Source of the DNA: Haloprofundus halophilus
GTDB lineage: Archaea > Halobacteriota > Halobacteria > Halobacteriales > Haloferacaceae
Reading direction: 5' to 3'
Length of the DNA: 64,000 nucleotides
Assembly: GCF_003439925.1 (NCBI RefSeq)
Contig: NZ_QQRR01000002.1
Location: 868,001 to 932,000, forward strand
The notes beneath the pieces were generated by a model that was not told the DNA's origin, did no database searches, and saw only the letters and a program-made list of their open reading frames with translations. Below are positions 1-8,299 of the stretch, in pieces (the stretch's first letter is position 1; the number at the start of each line of letters is the position of its first letter). Position numbers and translations under genes: made by a program.

Positions 1-72
1 CGAGACGATGTCCTCGCCGAGGTCGGGGTCTTCGACCTCCCGAAGGAGGTCTCGTACGTCGGCTTCGTCCAT
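1..72 (-). CDS. Mrp/DUF59-type Fe-S cluster carrier, N-terminal fragment
   Basis: Only the first 24 codons lie in the window; the gene runs off the left edge. The fragment begins MDEADVRDLLREVEDPDLGE, which matches the start of the DUF59 (MIP18-like) domain. In haloarchaea this domain is fused in front of Mrp/NBP35 P-loop ATPases that carry Fe-S clusters; it also occurs alone in SufT-like proteins. Which of these it is cannot be seen here. An ATG 8 bases upstream is in another frame. An AT-rich TTATTC stretch about 29 bp before the start could be its promoter. It is divergent from the acyl-CoA dehydrogenase-like gene. Confidence 0.7.
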   Translation of the reverse strand, partial: MDEADVRDLLREVEDPDLGEDIVS

Positions 73-268
73 GCCCTCATGGTGGGTCCGTCGCTCGAAT
101 AAGGGTTATGTAAGCGGCGGCAGGCCGCGGCGGCCGAGAAACCTCCATCGCGCTACCGGGGCCGTCACCACGCTATCGAAAGTCGTCGCGTCGTCGAAGT
201 CGTCACCACGCACCGAGAAGTCCGTCACACCGCGGGCTACTAGTACTCACTCTGCGTCACAGTGAACC
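73..268. other. Divergent intergenic region
   Basis: This 196-bp gap separates the divergently transcribed Mrp-type gene and the acyl-CoA dehydrogenase-like gene. The left end holds an AT-rich stretch (gaataagggttatgtaagcg) that probably contains the minus-strand TATA element. A weaker element (ctactagtact) lies about 27 bp before the plus-strand ATG. A GC-rich segment with gcggcggcaggccgcggcggcc lies between them. No ORF here has haloarchaeal protein character. Confidence 0.5.
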
Positions 269-1405
269 ATGCGATTCACTCTCACGAACGAGCAGCGAGC
301 ACTCAGAGACGACGCCCGGGAGTTCGTGGAAACGAACGTCGTTCCGCGGGCCGCCGACCTCGACCGGGACGGTGCGTATCCCGCCTCGATTCTCGACGAA
401 CTCGGCGAGCGGGGCTACGCGGGGCTGACCGTCTCCGAATCGTACGGCGGCCGCGGCGAGGGGATGGTCGAACTGGCGCTCGTCACCGAGGAGCTGTCGG
501 CCGGGCTGATGGCCGTCGCGAGCGCAGTCGCGCTGCACCTCGGCGTCGCCGAAATCGTCGAACGGTTCGGGACCGACGCCCAGAAGGACCGCCTGCTCCC
601 CGACATGGCGAGCTACGACCGCGTCGGCGCGCTCGGTCTCAGCGAGGAGAACGCCGGCAGCGACAAGCGAGGGATAGAGACGACGGCGACGCGGGAGGGC
701 GACGAGTGGGTGCTCGACGGCCACAAGCGGTGGGTGACGAACTACGACGACGCCGATGTCGTGCTGACCTACGCGCGAACCGGCCCCCCCGAGAACGCCC
801 CCCGGAACGTCACCGCGTTTCTCGTCCCTGCCGACGAGTTCGAGGTCGACACCGTCTGGGAGACGCTCGGCGCGAGAAGCGTGAAATCGCCGAAGGTGGC
901 GCTCTCGAACGTCCGGGTCCCGGACGAGCGACGAATCGGCGAGGTGGATGAGGCGCTCGTCCAGCGCGGGAGCGCGACGACCGGCGTCAACGTCCCCGCC
1001 CGCGCCGTGGGTCTGGCCCGCGCGGCGCTCGAAGACGCCGTCGCGTACACGAGCGGGCGCGAGCAGTTCGGCGGGCGAATCGGTGACTACCAGGGCGTCC
1101 GGTGGCGCGTCGCCGAGATGGCTCGCCGCGTCGACACCGCGCGCCTGCTCACGCTCCGGGCCGCGGACTACGCCGACCGCGGCCGCGACGCGACTCGCGA
1201 GTTCGGGATGGCGAAGGTGTACGCCACGGAGGCCGCCGTCGACGTGACGAACGACGCGCTCCAACTCCACGGCGGCGTCGGGTACACGACGGACCGGTCG
1301 GTCGAACGGTACCTGCGCGACGCGCGCCTCCTGACTATCGCCGGCGGCCCGAACGAGGGGCACCGCGACACGGTCGCAGACGCGGTGTACGAGCGCGAAA
1401 CGTAA
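269..1405 (+). CDS. Acyl-CoA dehydrogenase family flavoprotein lacking the usual catalytic Glu
   Basis: This 378-residue protein has full acyl-CoA dehydrogenase length and layout: an alpha-helical N-domain (LTNEQRALRDDAREFVETNV), a middle beta-domain with the substrate/FAD segment GALGLSEENAGSD, and a C-terminal helical domain with REQFGGRIGDYQGVRW and the FAD motif LQLHGGVGYTTD. The family oxidises acyl-CoA thioesters with FAD and passes electrons to ETF. The end reads IAGGPNEGHRD where most members have a Y-E-G-T-x-E motif, so the common catalytic Glu is replaced by Gly. The alternative isovaleryl-CoA-dehydrogenase-type position also seems not to be Glu. Family assignment is firm; the reaction is uncertain. 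The last codons are part of a 23-bp tandem repeat. Confidence 0.88.
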   Translation: MRFTLTNEQRALRDDAREFVETNVVPRAADLDRDGAYPASILDELGERGYAGLTVSESYGGRGEGMVELALVTEELSAGLMAVASAVALHLGVAEIVERFGTDAQKDRLLPDMASYDRVGALGLSEENAGSDKRGIETTATREGDEWVLDGHKRWVTNYDDADVVLTYARTGPPENAPRNVTAFLVPADEFEVDTVWETLGARSVKSPKVALSNVRVPDERRIGEVDEALVQRGSATTGVNVPARAVGLARAALEDAVAYTSGREQFGGRIGDYQGVRWRVAEMARRVDTARLLTLRAADYADRGRDATREFGMAKVYATEAAVDVTNDALQLHGGVGYTTDRSVERYLRDARLLTIAGGPNEGHRDTVADAVYERET

Positions 1406-1451
1406 CGGTGTACGAGCGCGAAACGTAACGGTGTACGAACGCGAAACGTAA
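1383..1451. repeat. Three tandem copies of a 23-bp repeat at a gene end
   Basis: The unit CGGTGTACGAGCGCGAAACG plus TAA occurs at 1383-1405, 1406-1428 and 1429-1451; the third copy has one G-to-A change. The first copy encodes the last residues and stop codon of the acyl-CoA dehydrogenase-like gene (VYERET-stop), so each later copy carries a redundant TAA. This is a local tandem triplication, perhaps from replication slippage. Confidence 0.95.
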
Positions 1452-1568
1452 TTCGGTGAGCACCGACTTCTGCAACCGGCGACGACACTACCCCGCGGCC
1501 GAGGGCGGCGAGCGTCCGCGGCCGCGCAGTAACCGAATGTAGTTACATCCGCGCCGAACGTTCCCGCT

Positions 1569-1578
1569 CATTTAAGCG
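1569..1578 (+). promoter_or_regulatory. TATA-like promoter of moaA
   Basis: The sequence catttaagcg contains TTTAAG centred about 28 bp before the moaA ATG. That is the spacing expected for a haloarchaeal leaderless transcript, and it supports the chosen start. Confidence 0.6.
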
Positions 1579-1601
1579 CGTTCGGACGAACACCACGACA
1601 C

Positions 1602-2561
1602 ATGCTCACGGACGACTTCGGCAGGGACGTCACCGGCGTCCGCATCTCGCTCACGGACCGGTGTAACTTCGACTGCGTCTACTGCCACAACGAGGGGTTG
1701 GGCGACACCCGCGGCCCGATGGACCCCCAGGACGACGAGATGAGCGCCGACGACGTGGTTCGGTTCCTCGAAGTCGTCGAGGAGTTCGGCGTCCGGAAGG
1801 TGAAGTTCACCGGCGGCGAACCGATGCTGCGACAGGACCTCGAAGAGATCATCGAGCGCACGCCCGACTCGATGGAGACGTCGTTGACGACGAACGGGAC
1901 GTTCCTCCCCGGCCGCGCGGAGGACCTGAAGGCGGCCGGACTCGAACGCGTCAACGTCTCCCAGGACGCGCTCGACCCGCAGGCGTTCGCCGATATCACC
2001 AAATCCGGCGCGTACGACCGCGTGATGGAGGGCGTCGAGGCCGCGCTCGACGCCGGTCTCGACCCGGTGAAACTGAACATGGTCGTGTTCGAGCACACCG
2101 CCGGCTACGTCGAGGGGATGGTCGACCACGTCGCCGAGAACGACGGCCTCCAGCTCCAGCTCATCGAGTACATGCCCGAACTGACGGGGAAACCCGAGTG
2201 GAGCATCGACATCCAGCGCGTCCACGACTGGCTCGCCGACATCTCCGACCGAGTCGAACACCGCGAGATGCACGACAGAAAGCGCTACTTCGTCGGGGGA
2301 GGGATGGTCGAAATCGTCGACCCCGTCGGCAACGAGAACTTCTGTGCGAACTGCCACCGCGTGCGCGTCACCCACGAGGGCTACCTGAAGGGCTGTCTCA
2401 ACCGCAACGACGACCTGCGACCGATGGGCGACATGACGAAACCCGAGATCCGCGAGACGTTCCGCGAGGTCGTCGCAAACCGGGTTCCGTACTACGGCGA
2501 GTATCTCGTCCGCGACGAGAGCGACGAGTGGGTGCTCAACGAGAAGTATCTGTCCGCCTGA
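1602..2561 (+). CDS. moaA: GTP 3',8-cyclase MoaA (molybdenum cofactor biosynthesis)
   Basis: This 319-residue radical-SAM enzyme carries out the first step of molybdopterin synthesis: with MoaC it turns GTP into cyclic pyranopterin monophosphate. The N-terminal 4Fe-4S motif CNFDCVYC is at about residues 24-31, followed by the SAM-binding motif KFTGGEP. The MoaA-specific C-terminal cluster ligands are visible as [19 protein letters not shown] at about residues 247-265. Length fits archaeal MoaA. The start sits behind a well-spaced TATA box. It appears monocistronic. A possible remnant of a molybdate-binding Mop domain lies far away at 49.5 kb and is unlinked. Confidence 0.95.
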   Translation: MLTDDFGRDVTGVRISLTDRCNFDCVYCHNEGLGDTRGPMDPQDDEMSADDVVRFLEVVEEFGVRKVKFTGGEPMLRQDLEEIIERTPDSMETSLTTNGTFLPGRAEDLKAAGLERVNVSQDALDPQAFADITKSGAYDRVMEGVEAALDAGLDPVKLNMVVFEHTAGYVEGMVDHVAENDGLQLQLIEYMPELTGKPEWSIDIQRVHDWLADISDRVEHREMHDRKRYFVGGGMVEIVDPVGNENFCANCHRVRVTHEGYLKGCLNRNDDLRPMGDMTKPEIRETFREVVANRVPYYGEYLVRDESDEWVLNEKYLSA

Positions 2562-2721
2562 ACGGTCGGCTTCCGGTCTCGCCGTTTTCCGATTCTCCGT
2601 CTCTGGACGACCGAGGCGACGCGCTACCGTTCGCTTCTTCTTCCGATAGCTAATTTCAATTTCGGTGACCAGTCAGCCGCATAGAAACGGCTAAGGTCTG
2701 TGTGTAGAATACTGCAACATC

Positions 2722-3921
2722 GTGAATCTCCGCAGCAACTCGATGGCGACTATCGTCGCCGTCGCCCTCCTGACGAGCGTTCTCGCGGGCCCGCTTCTGG
2801 CCGCCCCCGCGGCCGCAGACGGGACGTTCGTCTCCGTCACCGTGGACAGTTCGACCGACCAACCGGTTCCAGAGAGCGAGTTCGCCGTCACTCCGACGCT
2901 CCGAAACGCCGACGACAGCGACGAATCGTACGTCGTCGACAGCGTTCGACTGCGAAAGACGGCCGCCCGGTCGAGCAAGCAGTACGCCGAACGCACCTCG
3001 CTCGGCCGACTCGACCCCGGTGAGACAATCCGTCCGAATCTGAACGTCACACTGAACGAGACGGGCGCGCAGACGCTGTACGTCCACGCCGAACTCCGTG
3101 GCTTCGACGGCGACACCCGGCGAATCGTCCACCCGCTCGACATCACTGTCCAGCAGCCGCATCCGCAGTTGGAAGTGAGCACCGAGGAGGCGGTGACCGG
3201 TGCCGAACGCCGTATGAACGTCACCGTCGCCAACGGACTGAACGACAGCGTTCGGCAGGTCAAGCTCTCGCTCGCGAGCGAGAGTATCGAGTTCCGCGAG
3301 GCCGACCGCGTCGCCGCGACGCTCGGAGCGGGCGAGACGAGAACGTTCACCTTCGCCGCCACCGCCGACACCGGCGAGAAGACGCCGATGCGCGCAGTGC
3401 TCACCTACACCGACCCCGACGGCGAACGTCGCCGCAGCGCCGAGACGTTCGACGCCGACTTCCGTCCGCCGGAGAACCCCGGCAGCATCGACCTCACCGG
3501 CGTGAGCGTCGAATCCGACGAGTCGGGAGCGACCGGCGACCGCGTCTCTATCTCGGGCAGTGCGGCTAACCTCGGCGGCGAACGTGTCGACAGCGTCGTC
3601 GTCAGCGTCGTGGACGAGGAGAACGTCGCGCCCGCGCAGCCCCAACCGGAGTACTTCGTCGGCACCGTCGAGTCGAGCGACTTCGTCTCCTTCGACCTCG
3701 ACGCGCGGCTGACGAACAACCGGACTGAGATACCGGTGCGGGTGCGCTACAGCGTCGACGGCGTGACCCAAGAGACGACGACGACGGTGAGTTACGAACC
3801 GGAGACGGCCGGCGACAGCGACCGACCGAACCGGAGTGGAACGTCGCTGCCGCTCTTCGGTGGCCTCGTCGTCGTTCTCGCCGTCGTTGTCGGAGCCGTC
3901 CTCTGGCGACGACGGGAGTAG
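2722..3921 (+). CDS. Secreted, membrane-anchored CARDB/COG1361-like protein of an ABC exporter operon
   Basis: This 399-residue protein starts at a GTG. It has an N-terminal signal peptide (hydrophobic MATIVAVALLTSVLAGPLLA followed by AAPAAADG), several beta-sandwich repeats of the CARDB/S-layer-like type (LEVSTEEAVTGAERRMNVTV; ITLTGV-like blocks later) and a C-terminal membrane anchor (LFGGLVVVLAVVVGAVLW) ending in RRRE. It should therefore face the cell exterior with a single C-terminal helix. It is followed after 6 bp by an ABC ATPase and an FtsX-type permease, an arrangement seen in many archaea. The likely role is an extracellular accessory subunit of that transporter; the substrate is unknown. 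Confidence 0.75.
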   Translation: MNLRSNSMATIVAVALLTSVLAGPLLAAPAAADGTFVSVTVDSSTDQPVPESEFAVTPTLRNADDSDESYVVDSVRLRKTAARSSKQYAERTSLGRLDPGETIRPNLNVTLNETGAQTLYVHAELRGFDGDTRRIVHPLDITVQQPHPQLEVSTEEAVTGAERRMNVTVANGLNDSVRQVKLSLASESIEFREADRVAATLGAGETRTFTFAATADTGEKTPMRAVLTYTDPDGERRRSAETFDADFRPPENPGSIDLTGVSVESDESGATGDRVSISGSAANLGGERVDSVVVSVVDEENVAPAQPQPEYFVGTVESSDFVSFDLDARLTNNRTEIPVRVRYSVDGVTQETTTTVSYEPETAGDSDRPNRSGTSLPLFGGLVVVLAVVVGAVLWRRRE

Positions 3922-3927
3922 TCGTCG

Positions 3928-4698
3928 ATGAACACAGATTCGACGACGGACGCGGCGGACGAAGGGAGGACGACGGTGGACGCGAGGGGCGCGACGGTGG
4001 ACGTGAGGGACGCGGCGATGGACGCGACAGCGCGCGTCATCGACGGCAGCGACGTAGTCAAAGAGTATCGGACGGGTGCCGAGACGCTCCGCGCGCTGAA
4101 GGGAATCGACTTTCACATCGACCGCGGGGAGTTCGTCTCCATCGTCGGGCCCAGCGGGAGCGGGAAGTCGACACTCCTGAACGTTCTCGGACTGCTCGAC
4201 GTGCCTACGTCTGGCACCGTGACGGTCGACGGTAACGACGTGTCGACGCTGTCGGAGACGGCCGCGACGCGCCTGCGAAAGCGCGTCATCGGATTCGTTT
4301 TCCAGAGTTTCTACCTCATCCCGACGCTCACCGCCGTGGAGAACGTCGAGGTCCCCCGACTCTTGGACCGTAAACCGAAGGAGACCGCCGCGCGAGCGAC
4401 GGACCTCCTCGAACGAGTGGGTCTCGGCGACAGACTCGACCACTACCCGAACGAACTCTCCGGCGGGCAGAAACAGCGCGTCGCCATCGCCCGGTCGCTC
4501 GTCAACGACCCGGCTATCGTCCTCGCCGACGAACCCACCGGAAATCTCGACAGGGAGACCGGCGACCAGATTCTCGACGAGTTCGACCGCATCACCGACG
4601 AGGGCGTCGCCGTCGTCACCGTCACCCACGACGACTACGTCAGCGAGTTCGCCGACCGGACGGTCGAACTCGTCGACGGGAGGCTCTCAGATGTTTGA
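3928..4698 (+). CDS. ABC transporter ATP-binding protein, MacB/LolD type
   Basis: This 256-residue ATPase drives the adjoining permease. Walker A is GPSGSGKST, the Q-loop region is [18 protein letters not shown], the signature is [15 protein letters not shown], Walker B is [12 protein letters not shown], and the switch His is in VTVTHDDY. These motifs place it in the LolD/MacB/FtsE class that works in lipoprotein or peptide export or in mechanotransmission. The first 30 residues are repetitive (two copies of a VDARGA/VDVRDA-like block), so the true start may be the Met at residue 31 (position 4018). Its end overlaps the permease start by 8 bp. Confidence 0.93.
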   Translation: MNTDSTTDAADEGRTTVDARGATVDVRDAAMDATARVIDGSDVVKEYRTGAETLRALKGIDFHIDRGEFVSIVGPSGSGKSTLLNVLGLLDVPTSGTVTVDGNDVSTLSETAATRLRKRVIGFVFQSFYLIPTLTAVENVEVPRLLDRKPKETAARATDLLERVGLGDRLDHYPNELSGGQKQRVAIARSLVNDPAIVLADEPTGNLDRETGDQILDEFDRITDEGVAVVTVTHDDYVSEFADRTVELVDGRLSDV

Positions 4699-5827
4699 GT
4701 CGCTGTGGCGGCGGTTCCCGGTCGTCCTGATGGCGCGACGGAATCTGACGCGAGCGCGGACGCGCTCGGCGCTGGCCATCGCCGCCATCGTCATCGGCGT
4801 CGTCGCCATCGCAACCCTGGGAATCGCGGGCGTCGCGTTCAAAGACGCCCAGTTCGAGACGCTCGGCTCCATCGGCAGCGACCTCCAAGTGTTCGCCGGC
4901 GAGGACGACGACGACGGCTACCTCACCGACGCCGACCTACGCCAGATGGAGCGCGCGACCGGCGACGCCGAACTCGTCCCGATGAAACAGCGCAACGCGA
5001 ACCTCGCGGTCGGACGGTCCGACGGGTCGGTGACGGTGTACGGGGTGGCCGACCCCGACGAGTTGTACACGGTCCGCGACGGGGCGATTCCGGGCAACTG
5101 GCGACGCGGGGCGCTCGTCGGCGCGACGCTCGCCGACCGCTACGGCCTCGAACCCGGAAACAAACTCGAACTCGACGGCGAGACGTATCGTGTCGCCGCC
5201 GTACTCGAAGACGAGGGCCAAGCGGCGGTCGCCAGTCCGAACGAGGCAGTGGTTCTCCCGCGGGCTACCTTCGACTCCGAAGGCTACGCACAGGTCGTCG
5301 TCCGCTCCGACGACGTCGAGGCGGCGAACGAGTCGGCGATGGCCATCCGCGACGCGTTCAACGGGCGCGAACAGCAGGTCAGCGTCTTCGAGCGCGGCGA
5401 GGTCTCCGAGCAGATCGACCAGGCGTTCGCGCAGGTCAACCTCTTTCTCGTGGGGTTGGGTGCGATCTCGCTGGTCGTCGCCGGGGTGAGCATCGCCAAC
5501 GTGATGCTGATGAGCGCCATCGAGCGACGCGAGGAGATCGGCGTGCTCCGCGCCGTCGGCTACGAGCGAGGCGACGTGCTACGCATCATGCTGACCGAGG
5601 CGACGCTGCTCGGCGTCGTCGGGGCACTGCTCGGCGTGCTCGTCAGTCTCGGGTTGGGATTAGTCATCAACGATGCGCTGCTCGGCGACCCGCTGGCGTT
5701 TACGGCCGAGGGACTTCGTTACGCGCTCTCGGGGTTCGTCTTCGGCGTCGCCGCCAGCGCGCTGGGCGGTCTCTACCCCGCGTGGAAAGCGTCGCGGCAG
5801 CGACCCGTCGACGCGCTCCGCGGGTAG
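4691..5827 (+). CDS. ABC transporter permease, MacB/FtsX family
   Basis: This 378-residue permease has the MacB layout: one N-terminal membrane helix (ARTRSALAIAAIVIGVVAIATLGIAGVAF), a periplasm-like extracellular MacB_PCD domain of about 200 residues, and three C-terminal helices of the FtsX domain, including the conserved VSIANVMLMSAIERREEIGVLRAVG segment. It overlaps the ATPase gene, which indicates translational coupling. With the upstream secreted protein it forms a three-gene export or surface-stress system. There is no clue to substrate. Confidence 0.93.
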   Translation: MFESLWRRFPVVLMARRNLTRARTRSALAIAAIVIGVVAIATLGIAGVAFKDAQFETLGSIGSDLQVFAGEDDDDGYLTDADLRQMERATGDAELVPMKQRNANLAVGRSDGSVTVYGVADPDELYTVRDGAIPGNWRRGALVGATLADRYGLEPGNKLELDGETYRVAAVLEDEGQAAVASPNEAVVLPRATFDSEGYAQVVVRSDDVEAANESAMAIRDAFNGREQQVSVFERGEVSEQIDQAFAQVNLFLVGLGAISLVVAGVSIANVMLMSAIERREEIGVLRAVGYERGDVLRIMLTEATLLGVVGALLGVLVSLGLGLVINDALLGDPLAFTAEGLRYALSGFVFGVAASALGGLYPAWKASRQRPVDALRG

Positions 5828-5896
5828 TTTTGCGTCGGTTTCCCGTCTTCGATACGGCCGACAGAACCAGTCGTCCGCCCGTAAACCCGTTGCACC

Positions 5897-6577
5897 TCAC
5901 TGACTCTCGACGAGCGTCTGGAGCGACTCCTCGGGGACCGCACCCTGGGCGGTCCGTCCCCGGTAGAGGAAGGAGGGGATACCGGTGACGTTCTCGCGTT
6001 CGGACTCTTCGAGCGCTTCCTCGAGGTGTCGTCGGTGCGCCGAGTCGTCGAACACCGACCGGACCGACGCCGGGTCGATACCGGCGGCACCGGCGATGTC
6101 GACGAGTGTCTCTTCGTCGCCGATATCCTCGCTGTCGCGCCACAACGCCGAAAACAGCCACCGGTGAACGGTCCCGAAGCGGTCGGGGTGCTCGTCCTGA
6201 ACGTACAGGGCCAACTGCTGTGCTTTCTTCGAGTCGACGGTTCGATATCTCGGCGAGGAGAGATTCATCTCGACGCCGTAGCGGCCCGCCAACTCTTCGA
6301 CGGCCGACCACGGCGCGCCCAGCGACTCCTCGACGTCCACCTCCCGGCGGAGCGTCCCGTCGGAGTCGCGATACGGTTCGCGGAGGTCGAACGGCCGCCA
6401 CTCCACCGAGAGCGACGGGAGCCCTCTGTTCTCGCGGCCGGTCAGATAGTTGGACAGAACTTCAGTGCCGAGATAACTGAACGGACAGACGTAGTCGGCG
6501 TACACGACGAGCGAATCGTCGGTTCGAACACTAGTCGGGGGACCTACACCGTTCTCACTACCCTCGATATCTCGCAT
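5897..6577 (-). CDS. DsbA/FrnE-like thioredoxin-fold protein with a single active-site Cys
   Basis: This 226-residue protein begins its fold with LVVYADYVCPFSYLG, the N-terminal signature of the DsbA/FrnE/2-hydroxychromene-2-carboxylate isomerase superfamily. The cis-Pro motif is at VTGIPSFLY near the C-terminus, with the all-helical insertion between. The CxxC is reduced to CPFS, so the second cysteine is missing. That fits isomerase-like, glutathione- or thiol-dependent members better than a classic disulfide oxidase. No signal peptide is visible, so it is probably cytoplasmic. It is convergent with the ABC permease gene, and its promoter lies in the large gap to its right. Confidence 0.82.
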   Translation of the reverse strand: MRDIEGSENGVGPPTSVRTDDSLVVYADYVCPFSYLGTEVLSNYLTGRENRGLPSLSVEWRPFDLREPYRDSDGTLRREVDVEESLGAPWSAVEELAGRYGVEMNLSSPRYRTVDSKKAQQLALYVQDEHPDRFGTVHRWLFSALWRDSEDIGDEETLVDIAGAAGIDPASVRSVFDDSAHRRHLEEALEESERENVTGIPSFLYRGRTAQGAVPEESLQTLVESQ

Positions 6578-7056
6578 GTTGCCATCCAGGTACTACCTTC
6601 GTAAGTACCCACGCCCCAATCAGCGCCGAAATCGAACAGTATCGTCCGGTTCGAGCGAACAAACGTGGGTGAGAACGCCACCCAGTTGTGGAGTTGCCAA
6701 TCGGGCACGACGGTTCGGTCGAAAGATGGTCTGTGACCGCCTCCGAAGCTATAGTCCACACAGAAATCGAACATGTCAGGGAACAGTTCGGCGGTCGGAG
6801 CTCGAACGTTGGGCGTCCATCGCTCGGGCGGGCCTCCGGGTCCCGAAACTACAGGCCGAGGCGGTAAGACGTATAGGCGACAGTTTAATGGGGCGGTCCC
6901 CCGAGAATGGGAGTTGGTAGCTACCACCGCACTCGCTCGTCAGACGACCGACCGTCGTCCGCTCCCCCGATTACGCCGGCGAGTCCGGGCGGGCGGGCGG
7001 ACGCCGCGTTCACGCGACGCGGTGTGTCACCGAAACCCACGTTCCCGACCCTTTCG
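6578..7056. other. Largest gene-free stretch: AT-richer spacer
   Basis: About 480 bp separate the DsbA-like gene from the promoter of the tRNA-Ser/ribosomal operon. The left 200 bp are visibly less GC-rich than the flanking genes. A minus-strand frame stays open over most of it (6544-6927) but its translation is rich in Trp and Phe, not acidic, and resembles no family I know, so I do not call a gene. A perfect 12-bp palindrome TGGTAGCTACCA lies at 6915-6926, and gttTAATgg at about 6890 could be a promoter. It may hold decayed mobile DNA or an ncRNA; neither is shown. Confidence 0.4.
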
Positions 7057-7057
7057 T

Positions 7058-7069
7058 GACGTTTAAGTA
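7058..7069 (+). promoter_or_regulatory. Promoter of the tRNA-Ser / ribosomal superoperon
   Basis: The element gacgTTTAAGTA matches the strong haloarchaeal TATA consensus used for rRNA and tRNA genes. The expected start near 7090 leaves a ~60-nt leader before the tRNA. Since only 17 bp separate the tRNA from rps13 and no other TATA box lies between, the same promoter may serve the ribosomal genes. Confidence 0.6.
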
Positions 7070-7150
7070 CCGTCCACGGGTTACTCCGAGTGCAGTCACT
7101 GTAGGGGCGCGAAGTCCCGAGTCCGGAAGGGCGACGATACGACAAACAGG

Positions 7151-7233
7151 GTTGCGGTAGCCAAGTGGCCCAAGGCGCTGGGTTGCTAACTCAGTGGCGT
7201 CATGCCTCCGGGGTTCGAATCCCCGCCGCAACG
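7151..7233 (+). tRNA. tRNA-Ser (anticodon GCT)
   Basis: The cloverleaf folds fully. The acceptor GTTGCGG pairs with CCGCAAC and is followed by discriminator G. The anticodon arm is CTGGG-TTGCTAA-CTCAG, giving anticodon GCT (codons AGC/AGU). A long variable arm typical of tRNA-Ser is present (about TGGCGTCATGCCT), and the T-arm is CGGGG-TTCGAAT-CCCCG. CCA is not encoded. It lies 17 bp before rps13, so it is probably co-transcribed at the head of the ribosomal operon. Confidence 0.97.
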
Positions 7234-7250
7234 CTCATCCACATTCCACT

Positions 7251-7775
7251 ATGAGTGCAGAAGAACCACAGGACGGCTCGACCGAAGAGGAGGAGGAGAA
7301 CCTCCGATACTTCGTCCGCATCGGGCAGACGGACCTCGACGGGACGAAGACGGTCGAGCGGAGCCTGACAGAGATGAACGGTATCGGCAAGCGCACCGCG
7401 CGCATCGTCGCCGAGACCGCGGGTGTCGACCGAACCGCGACGTTCGGTCGCCTCGACGAGGAGGACATCGACGCCGTCGTTTCGGCCGTCGAAAACCTCG
7501 CAAACGAGGTTCCCCCGTGGCTCACTAACCGGCAGAACGATTTCTACACCGGTGAGACGACGCACCGAATCGGTAACGACCTACAGCAGAAACGCCGCCA
7601 CGACATCAACCGGATGCAGATGATAAACTCCTACAAGGGTATCCGGCACCAGCGCGGCCAGAAGGTCCGCGGCCAGCGGACGAAGTCCACCGGCCGCACC
7701 GAGGGAACCATCGGCGTCAACGTCGAAGCCATCCGCGAGGAAGCGGAAGCAGAGGAAGGCGGTGACGACGAATGA
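7251..7775 (+). CDS. rps13: 30S ribosomal protein uS13
   Basis: This 174-residue archaeal S13 sits in the head of the small subunit and contacts tRNA and the large subunit. The helix-two-turn-helix region is TEMNGIGKRTARIVAETAG, and the basic C-terminal RNA-binding segment is YKGIRHQRGQKVRGQRTKSTGRT. The N-terminal acidic tail (SAEEPQDGSTEEEEE) and the C-terminal [12 protein letters not shown] are halophilic extensions. The open frame extends upstream into the tRNA; the ATG chosen is the first after the tRNA and matches the family start. The end overlaps rps4 by 4 bp. Confidence 0.98.
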   Translation: MSAEEPQDGSTEEEEENLRYFVRIGQTDLDGTKTVERSLTEMNGIGKRTARIVAETAGVDRTATFGRLDEEDIDAVVSAVENLANEVPPWLTNRQNDFYTGETTHRIGNDLQQKRRHDINRMQMINSYKGIRHQRGQKVRGQRTKSTGRTEGTIGVNVEAIREEAEAEEGGDDE

Positions 7776-8299
7776 GTACCGGCAAGAACACCAAGTCCTA
7801 CGAGACGCCGAACCACCCGTACCAGGGCGAACGCATCGCCCGCGAGGGCGACCTGCTCGGCCGCTACGGACTGAAGAACAAGGAAGAACTGTGGCGCGCG
7901 CAGTCGGAACTGCGCTCGTTCCGCCGCGAGGCCCGACGCCTCCTCGGCGACGCACAGGGCGACATCGACGAGGCCGGCATCGAGGGCGCGGAGTTCCTCG
8001 ACCGCCTGCGCCGACTCGGCATCCTGAACGACTCCGACGACATCAGCGAGATCCTCTCGCTGGACGTCACCGACCTGCTCGAACGCCGTCTCCAGACGGT
8101 CGCCTACCGAAAAGGCCTCGGCAACACGCCGAAGCAGGCGCGACAGTTCATCACCCACGGCCACGTCACCGTCGAGGGCGCACGGGTCACCGTCCCCTCG
8201 AAGAAGGTCGAGGTCGGCGAAGAGTCCACCGTGAGCTTCGAGGAGAACTCGCCGCTCGCGGACGAACTACATCCTGAGCGCGCAGAGGGACAAGAATGA
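7772..8299 (+). CDS. rps4: 30S ribosomal protein uS4
   Basis: This 175-residue archaeal S4 binds 16S rRNA early in 30S assembly. It has the N-terminal [19 protein letters not shown] typical of archaeal and eukaryotic S9/S4, and the S4 RNA-binding domain in the second half ([28 protein letters not shown]). The ATG overlaps the rps13 stop (ATGA), and its own stop overlaps rps11, consistent with translational coupling within the alpha-type operon rps13-rps4-rps11-rpoD. Confidence 0.98.
   Translation: MSTGKNTKSYETPNHPYQGERIAREGDLLGRYGLKNKEELWRAQSELRSFRREARRLLGDAQGDIDEAGIEGAEFLDRLRRLGILNDSDDISEILSLDVTDLLERRLQTVAYRKGLGNTPKQARQFITHGHVTVEGARVTVPSKKVEVGEESTVSFEENSPLADELHPERAEGQE

Noticed and set aside
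1383-1451. CRISPR array
   Set aside because: The three repeats are directly adjacent with no spacers and overlap a gene end.
2656-4629. 657-residue minus-strand ORF
   Set aside because: It is antisense to the ABC exporter genes and has no recognisable domain.
6544-6927. 127-residue minus-strand ORF before the DsbA-like gene
   Set aside because: The composition is not acidic, there is no known domain, and it overlaps the DsbA-like start; I treat it as chance.
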